This document shows, one piece after another, positions 32,788 through 38,071 of a DNA stretch of 38,071 nucleotides. The DNA is from an uncultured Lachnospiraceae bacterium (GTDB lineage Bacteria > Bacillota > Clostridia > Lachnospirales > Lachnospiraceae), in contig CANOCU010000034.1 in the NCBI GenBank assembly GCA_947564645.1, forward strand, positions 1-38,071, read 5' to 3'. Made by a program: the position numbers and the translations under genes. The stretch's first letter is position 1, and every line of letters begins with the position of its first letter. The notes under the pieces are model-generated. The model ran no database searches. It was not told the origin of the DNA and saw only the letters and a program-made list of their open reading frames with translations.

Positions 32788-32821
32788 ATTTTGATAGAAA
32801 TAAGATCGGGCAGGAATCGTC

Positions 32822-34390
32822 ATGGATAGAGTATGGATGCTTGTATGGTTCGTCACTTATATGACAGGGGTCGTTTTGTATGAGATTTACATCGTGCATA
32901 TGTTTCAGCAGAACTCTTATAAGCCGAGAGAATACAGAGAATGGATGCAGGTACACAGCAATGTGGGCAGACTGCTGGGAAAGAGTCTGTATGCGGTGAT
33001 ATCGCTTCCTCTGGTGCTTGTCGGGAATCTGGGATGTCTGGTCGCAGCCTGCGTGATGAATGCAATGACTATATTGGTCAATAAACCGCGGCAGGCGAAG
33101 AAGCCGCTTGTATATACAATGCGGGTACGGCGTATGCTGATCACGACGGCGGCGCTGTATGTAGTCTGTGTGCTGTTGTCACTGACTGCGGGAACGTATC
33201 GGACACGCGTGTGCGGGAGCATTCTGCTGGTATTGTTCCTCTTGCAGCCGTTCCTGATTCTGTTGGTAAATTGGATCAACAGGCCGGTCGAGCAGGCTAT
33301 CGACAGGCATTATGTGTCGGATGCCGCCCGTATTCTTCGGGAGATGCCGAATCTGACGGTGATCGGTGTGACAGGCAGCTACGGGAAGACCAGCGTGAAA
33401 TATTTCCTGAATACGCTGTTGTCCAGTAAGTTCAATGTCCTGCAGACACCGGGCAACTATAATACGACGTTGGGCGTCGTGCGGACGATCCGGGAACAGA
33501 TGAAGCCCTTTCATGAGATCTTCCTCTGTGAGATGGGCGCCAGGGAAGTGGGCGATATCAAGGAGATCTGCGATCTGGTGCACCCGGAGCATGGGATCAT
33601 CACTTCGATCGGGCCGCAGCATCTGCAGAGTTTCCATACGATAGAGAACATCATTGCTACCAAGTTTGAGCTGGCGGATGCCGTGCCGGTGGGAGGAAGG
33701 GTGTTCCTGAATTATGACAACAGCTATATTCGAGCGCATAAGACAGATAAGAACGTTGTAAGCTATGGAACAGCGGGAGATGATATCGATTATAGAGCCT
33801 ATGACATCGCGGTGTCGCCAAACGGTTCTGTCTTTAAGATGAAGGATGAGCGGGGAGAGGAAGTTGAATTTCATACGCGTCTGGTGGGGAATCACAATGT
33901 GCAGAATATCGCCGGTGCCATTGCGGTGGCGCATACGCTGGGCATTCCCATGGAGCAGCTTCGCTATCCGGTGAAGCAGCTGGAGAGTGTGCCTCACAGG
34001 CTGCAGCTGAGCAGGCAGGGCGGACGGATCCTGTTGGATGACAGCTATAATTCCAATAAGAATGGATTTATGGCGGCGCTTGACACGCTGGGGATGTTTA
34101 AGGAACTGCGGATCCTGATGACGCCGGGGATGGTGGAACTGGGAGAGAAGCAGTACAGCGAGAACAAAGAAGCAGGCATGTACGCCGCGGATAAATGCGA
34201 CTATGCGGTACTGGTCGGCAGAGAGCAGACGAAGCCCATTCAGGACGGATTGCTGGAGGCCGGATTTGCGAGAAGCAGGATGATCGTAGTGGATACGTTA
34301 CAGGAGGCCTTCCAGATGGTGAATGCGATTCCGGATGAGAAGCAGAAGGTGGTTTTGATCGAGAACGATCTGCCCGACAATTATGCGTGA
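32822..34390 (+). CDS. Membrane-anchored MurF-like ligase
   Basis: 522 residues. The N-terminal 150 residues contain four hydrophobic helices (MLVWFVTYMTGVVLYEIYIV, ISLPLVLVGNLGCLVAACVM, TTAALYVVCVLLSLTAGT, SILLVLFLLQPFLILLVNWI), unlike soluble MurF. The Mur-ligase core follows: ATP loop VIGVTGSYGKTSVKYF at 180-195, acceptor region LCEMGAREVGDIKEI, SIGPQHLQSF, LVGNHNVQNIAGAIAVA and LDDSYNSNKNGFMAAL. These motifs are those of MurF (D-Ala-D-Ala adding enzyme). AGGA lies seven bases before the ATG. It is followed 132 bases later by a D-Ala-D-Ala ligase, so it probably acts on peptidoglycan precursors. Confidence 0.85.
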   Translation: MDRVWMLVWFVTYMTGVVLYEIYIVHMFQQNSYKPREYREWMQVHSNVGRLLGKSLYAVISLPLVLVGNLGCLVAACVMNAMTILVNKPRQAKKPLVYTMRVRRMLITTAALYVVCVLLSLTAGTYRTRVCGSILLVLFLLQPFLILLVNWINRPVEQAIDRHYVSDAARILREMPNLTVIGVTGSYGKTSVKYFLNTLLSSKFNVLQTPGNYNTTLGVVRTIREQMKPFHEIFLCEMGAREVGDIKEICDLVHPEHGIITSIGPQHLQSFHTIENIIATKFELADAVPVGGRVFLNYDNSYIRAHKTDKNVVSYGTAGDDIDYRAYDIAVSPNGSVFKMKDERGEEVEFHTRLVGNHNVQNIAGAIAVAHTLGIPMEQLRYPVKQLESVPHRLQLSRQGGRILLDDSYNSNKNGFMAALDTLGMFKELRILMTPGMVELGEKQYSENKEAGMYAADKCDYAVLVGREQTKPIQDGLLEAGFARSRMIVVDTLQEAFQMVNAIPDEKQKVVLIENDLPDNYA

Positions 34391-34522
34391 GAACAGGATC
34401 CGAGGGGCGAGCTTATTATGAGCGGCCCTGGCGTGAATGATCGTAAGCGACATAACAAATCGGAAACGGAATCGTTATAAAGAATCGGGTTAAAAAGTAG
34501 AAGAAAGGCATGGTTTGATAAC

Positions 34523-35704
34523 ATGAAGATTCGAGTGGGTGTATTTTTTGGCGGTAAGAGTGTGGAGCATGAGGTGTCGGTGATCTCCGGGCTGCAGGCG
34601 TATAATTCCTTTAACAGGGATAAGTATGAGCTGATCCCCGTCTATATCACGAAGGACAACGAACTTTATACAGGGGATGCGATCGCTGATATCGCCAATT
34701 ACAGGAATATTCCGGCCCTTCTGCAGAAGAGCATCCGGGTTTTTATCATGTGTGAGCAGGGACAAGTGCAGCTGATCCGCTATCCGGTGAAGAAGATGGG
34801 CAATTCCGTAGTGGCGCAGATCGACGTGGCCTTTCCGGTGGTGCATGGTGCGAATGTGGAGGACGGTTCTCTGCAGGGATTCCTCCGCCACTACAATATT
34901 CCGTTTGTGGGCTGTGATGTGTCGGCTTCCGCGGTGACGATGGACAAATATGTAATGAAGACCGTGCTGAGGGACAACGGCGTTCCGGTACTGGACTGCG
35001 TTACCCTGAATGTGAAGGAGTACGAACGGGATGAGGAAGCAGCCTGCGGCAGGGTGGAAGGCAGGATCGGTTATCCTGTCATCATCAAACCGGTCAACCT
35101 GGGCTCCAGCGTGGGTATTAAGGTGGCGAAGGACAAGGAAGGGCTTAAGGAAGCGCTTGAGTATGCTTTTACCTTCGGGCCAAGAGTGTTGGTCGAGCGT
35201 GCGATCATGAACCTGCGGGAGATCAACTGTGCGGTGTTGGGCGACTACGAGGATGCCCAGGCGTCCGAGTGTGAAGAGCCCATTTCCAGTGACGAGATCT
35301 TAAGCTATGAAGATAAGTATGTGGCGGGCGCTAAGGGCGGCTCGGAAGGAATGCGCACGGCAAGGCGGGAGCTGCCGGCCGACCTTACGCCGCAGAAGCG
35401 GGAGGAGATCCGGCAGATGGCTGTGCAGACCTTCCAGGCGTTAAACTGTAACGGCGTATCCAGAATCGACTTTATGATCGATCAGGATACGGATCAGGTG
35501 TATGTCAATGAGATCAATCCGATTCCGGGATCACTGGCGTTCTATCTGTGGGAGGCGCTTGGCAAGCCTTATGCCGAGCTGCTTGATGATATGGTCGGCC
35601 TGGCGCTCAAGAGAGAGCGGGAGGAGAAGAATATGCTGACCTCCTTCGACAGTAATATTCTGCAGAGCGCGAATCTGTCCGGGACGAAAGGGGTTAAGAA
35701 GTAG
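34523..35704 (+). CDS. ddl: D-alanine--D-alanine ligase family protein
   Basis: ATP-grasp enzyme of 393 residues joining two D-Ala for the peptidoglycan stem. VGVFFGGKSVEHEVSVISGL is the N-terminal signature, VVHGANVEDGSLQGFL the substrate loop, YPVIIKPVNLGSSVGIKVAK the ATP-binding block, EDKYVAGAKG the omega loop, and FMIDQDTDQVYVNEINPIPG the metal-binding end. The EINPIPG motif and the KY omega loop look like a normal D-Ala-D-Ala enzyme, but specificity for D-Lac or D-Ser is not excluded. The start lacks a strong ribosome binding site. The last 11 bases overlap the convergent response-regulator gene. Confidence 0.9.
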   Translation: MKIRVGVFFGGKSVEHEVSVISGLQAYNSFNRDKYELIPVYITKDNELYTGDAIADIANYRNIPALLQKSIRVFIMCEQGQVQLIRYPVKKMGNSVVAQIDVAFPVVHGANVEDGSLQGFLRHYNIPFVGCDVSASAVTMDKYVMKTVLRDNGVPVLDCVTLNVKEYERDEEAACGRVEGRIGYPVIIKPVNLGSSVGIKVAKDKEGLKEALEYAFTFGPRVLVERAIMNLREINCAVLGDYEDAQASECEEPISSDEILSYEDKYVAGAKGGSEGMRTARRELPADLTPQKREEIRQMAVQTFQALNCNGVSRIDFMIDQDTDQVYVNEINPIPGSLAFYLWEALGKPYAELLDDMVGLALKREREEKNMLTSFDSNILQSANLSGTKGVKK

Positions 35705-36479
35705 GGTGCCCGACATGTGTCGTGTTGTTCCTGCGATACTCATTGGGCGTCATACCGGTACATTTTTTAAAGACCTCACTGAAGTAGGACTGTGAGTTAT
35801 AGCCGCATAAGGCGCCGATTTCACCGATAGTCAGTTTGTTTTCGGACAGCATCTTCTTACCCATATAGATGCGGTAGTATTGCGTATACTCCATCAGGGA
35901 AAAGCCGGTTTCCCGTTTAAACTCACGGTTGACATGATCTACGTTCAGATGTACCAGGGACTCGATGTTTGCGCGGGTGATGTCTTCTCCATAGTGTGAA
36001 TTAATATAGTTACGAATTTCAGCAAGGTATCCTTTCAGGGACAGCTCTTTCTCGGTGTCGACAGAATAGAGCTGTTCTTTCTTTTTCCGATATTCCGATG
36101 TCTGCTCGGTACGAATCTTCTCAATGGCAGTTTTTACGGTTGTTTCCAGTTCCGCGAACAGGATCGGCTTCAGCAGGTAGGCATAGACGCCTAGTGAAAC
36201 GGCATCACGGGCGTAATTGAAATCCTGGTGTCCTGTCAAAATGATGTTGACGATCTCCGGATAGAGGTCCTTGATACAGGAGATCAGTTCCAGGCCGCTT
36301 TCTCTGGGCATTTCAATATCACAGACAGTGATGTCGATGGATTCTTTTGCCAGAAGAGATTTTGCTTCGATCGCGTTTTTGGCAGTAAATACCTGATTTA
36401 TTCCCAGATGATTCCAGTGAATGGAAGCGCTCAGGATTTCCAGGGTTGCGATCTCATCATCAACGATCATAATATTCAT
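35694..36479 (-). CDS. Response regulator with AraC-type DNA-binding domain (YesN-like)
   Basis: 261 residues. The receiver domain (1-120) has the acidic pair VDDE at 6-9, the phosphoacceptor aspartate D54 in CDIEMP, the ILTGH threonine and the LLKPI lysine. A helical linker leads to an AraC-type domain (about 155-255) with two helix-turn-helix motifs: ITRANIESLVHLNVDHVNRE and LTIGEIGALCGYNSQSYFSE, ending FKKCTGMTPNEYRR. It overlaps the kinase stop codon by ATGA, and AAGGAGG precedes the start. The pair probably regulates sugar or stress genes, as in YesMN-type systems, but its target is not visible here. Confidence 0.95.
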   Translation of the reverse strand: MNIMIVDDEIATLEILSASIHWNHLGINQVFTAKNAIEAKSLLAKESIDITVCDIEMPRESGLELISCIKDLYPEIVNIILTGHQDFNYARDAVSLGVYAYLLKPILFAELETTVKTAIEKIRTEQTSEYRKKKEQLYSVDTEKELSLKGYLAEIRNYINSHYGEDITRANIESLVHLNVDHVNREFKRETGFSLMEYTQYYRIYMGKKMLSENKLTIGEIGALCGYNSQSYFSEVFKKCTGMTPNEYRRNNTTHVGHPTS

Positions 36480-38071
36480 TGTACAAAATCCTCCTTCTTT
36501 ATGATTGGCAGTCTGATCTTTACCAGGGTATTTCCCGGTTCGCTCTCAATCTGTACGGAGCCATCCTTGCCATAAAACAGCTTAATCCGTTCTTTGATGT
36601 TCTGGATTCCGATATGATGGCCGTTCTTGCTGATGTCTTCATGATTATTGATCCTGGCCAGAATATCAGGGTTGAAGCCAAGACCATTGTCATGGATGCA
36701 GAACAGCAGATTCCCGGCAGCCTGTTCAATCTTTAAAGTGACAGTCAGAACAGGGACCAGTGTTATGTTATGCTTGATGCTGTTACTGATAAATGCCTGC
36801 AGGATCATAGGGATGACGATTTGCTCTTCCGTCCTGTCACCTGATGAAACAAAAACGAATTGCAATGCTTCTTTATATCTGAGTTTCTGAATATCCATAT
36901 AACTTTTCACACAATTGATCTCGTCCGATAACCTGACGAAACTGCCCTTTTCCCCCAAAAGATATCGAAAATAGGAACCGGCCGAGTAAGAAAGCTTCTG
37001 TATGCTGTCGAAATCCTTAATCTGCGCCAAAGAAAAGATCAGATGCAGTATATTCGCATAGAAATGTGGCTGTATCTGGGTGATCATGAAATTGTTATGA
37101 ATCCTTTCCTTTTCCAGGGTGGATTCATAGACTTGTATTTTCAGGGAAGTGATCTGTTCCACCATGTGATTAAATACATGGTATAGAGACGAAATTTCCC
37201 GGTCATTATAAGTTTCGGAAGAATCCAGACGTATCTCGGTATTGCCATTGCTAAATTCCTGCATACCGTTTTTTAATGTATCCAAAGGCTTTAATACGTT
37301 GTGTACATGATATTTCAGGTTGACGGATAACAGAAAGAGACCGACGATCAGAATGATCACAGTCAGAGCGATGGCTGAGGAGGTTTCTGCCAGAAACAGG
37401 CCTCTGTGTAAATAGATTCGGAACGTGTAATCAACACAATTCATAGAATGATCGAACACAGCAGAGTGCTGAATATCCGGTGTGGATGGATTTGCGGACT
37501 GGTAAATGAGCTGTCCGTGCTCGTCTAACAGCTGGATCGTCACGGGCATGGAGTCTGTTAGCGCCACATCGGAAAATATGCTGCTAAGAGGGATATAGGT
37601 GCCAATGTAATTGTTGTCGATCAAATAGTAATTGAGCAGAAAGGGCCGGTACTCGTTTAATAATAAAGTCCAGCCGCTTCTGGAAGCGGTGAGATCCGGT
37701 GACAGCAGAGAGAGAATATCTGCCTTCACACTTTCCCGCTCGTCACGATCCGGTATATAGTTCTTGGATTCGATGAGCAGACCATTGCGGGAAGGAAAAT
37801 AAGTAAAAAAGTGAAATTCCTGCTGCTGACTTCTGGAGTAATAGTTGAGTTGGCTGTAAAGCTCTGATTTGCTGACTTCTACGGTCAGAGTGTCGCTTGC
37901 ATTGCATACGTAGAAATAGGCCTCACTGCTGACATCTGCGATCTGTAGCAGGGAATTGCTGATGACGTTAAGCCGGTTGTCCCAGAAAGAGAGGGTGGAT
38001 GCCAGGGAATTGGAATAATTATGAAGGGTCGTTTTCCGCAGTCTGTTAAGATGCACGCTGCTGATGACCTC
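36476..38071 (-). CDS. Sensor histidine kinase (YesM-like), 5' end cut by window
   Basis: The frame stays open to the window edge, and the apparent start at 38056 is an internal GTG, so the true N-terminus with its first transmembrane helix is missing. An extracytoplasmic sensor domain of about 220 residues is followed by a second helix (TSSAIALTVIILIVGLFLLS), a HAMP segment (VLKPLDTLKNGMQEFSNGN), the phosphoacceptor QIQPHFYANILHLIFSLAQI, and an HATPase domain with IHDNGLGFNPDI. The histidine motif PHF is canonical for the LytS/YesM group; the usual following Leu/Tyr-Asn reads YAN. It is coupled to the downstream response regulator. Confidence 0.93.
   Translation of the reverse strand, partial: EVISSVHLNRLRKTTLHNYSNSLASTLSFWDNRLNVISNSLLQIADVSSEAYFYVCNASDTLTVEVSKSELYSQLNYYSRSQQQEFHFFTYFPSRNGLLIESKNYIPDRDERESVKADILSLLSPDLTASRSGWTLLLNEYRPFLLNYYLIDNNYIGTYIPLSSIFSDVALTDSMPVTIQLLDEHGQLIYQSANPSTPDIQHSAVFDHSMNCVDYTFRIYLHRGLFLAETSSAIALTVIILIVGLFLLSVNLKYHVHNVLKPLDTLKNGMQEFSNGNTEIRLDSSETYNDREISSLYHVFNHMVEQITSLKIQVYESTLEKERIHNNFMITQIQPHFYANILHLIFSLAQIKDFDSIQKLSYSAGSYFRYLLGEKGSFVRLSDEINCVKSYMDIQKLRYKEALQFVFVSSGDRTEEQIVIPMILQAFISNSIKHNITLVPVLTVTLKIEQAAGNLLFCIHDNGLGFNPDILARINNHEDISKNGHHIGIQNIKERIKLFYGKDGSVQIESEPGNTLVKIRLPIIKKEDFVQ

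Overview
This window looks like chromosomal DNA of a Lachnospiraceae-type anaerobe (Clostridia, Bacillota). The evidence is the gene set (a GlgC/GlgD pair, SpoVG, DnaD next to a DnaC/DnaI-type loader, QueT, a YesN/YesM-type two-component system), strong AAGGAGG-type ribosome binding sites, moderate GC, and several short Lachnospiraceae-type hypothetical proteins. I recognise no tRNA, rRNA, CRISPR array or transposase.

Layout. 1-3004: 3' end of the F-type ATP synthase operon (atpA end, atpG, atpD, atpC), closed by a strong bidirectional terminator. 3024-5645 (minus): a large secreted, membrane-anchored protein with InlB-type repeats. 5946-11998 (plus): a small conserved protein, a SAM methyltransferase, a membrane-anchored protein with a degenerate C39-like C-terminus, a HAD phosphatase and a membrane-bound XRE regulator. 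11988-12960 (minus): queT with a preQ1-I-like riboswitch, preceded by a truncated Abi_2 (AbiD/AbiF-like) gene that still has a perfect promoter and a compact structured RNA resembling abiF RNA. 13043-16360 (minus): dnaD-dnaC-prs. 16361-16612: a compact non-coding region with an operator-like palindrome, a cluster of DnaA-box-like sites and long inverted repeats. 16613-17992 (minus): murC. 18407-21248 (plus): glgC, glgD, spoVG. 21300-23050: an accessory patch with a Phd/PIN toxin-antitoxin pair and decayed small genes; the spoVG tail is duplicated on both sides of the toxin-antitoxin pair. 23231-30454: a DUF1703-type AAA/PD-(D/E)XK protein, then pth-mfd and a cysteine desulfurase. 30508-31618: a MazEF-type module and two very small proteins. 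32017-35704: an alpha/beta hydrolase, a membrane-anchored MurF-like ligase and a D-Ala-D-Ala ligase. 35694-38071 (minus): a YesN-like response regulator and a YesM-like sensor kinase cut by the window edge.

Most of the window is core metabolism: energy, cell wall, replication initiation, glycogen and translation rescue. The accessory material is small toxin-antitoxin or defence modules lodged between core operons. The observations most worth following up are (1) the orphan abiF-like RNA and promoter in front of an Abi gene reduced to its N-terminus, whose reading frame now ends inside the queT promoter; (2) the DnaA-box and inverted-repeat region upstream of dnaD-dnaC-prs; and (3) the duplicated spoVG 3' end flanking the Phd/PIN module.
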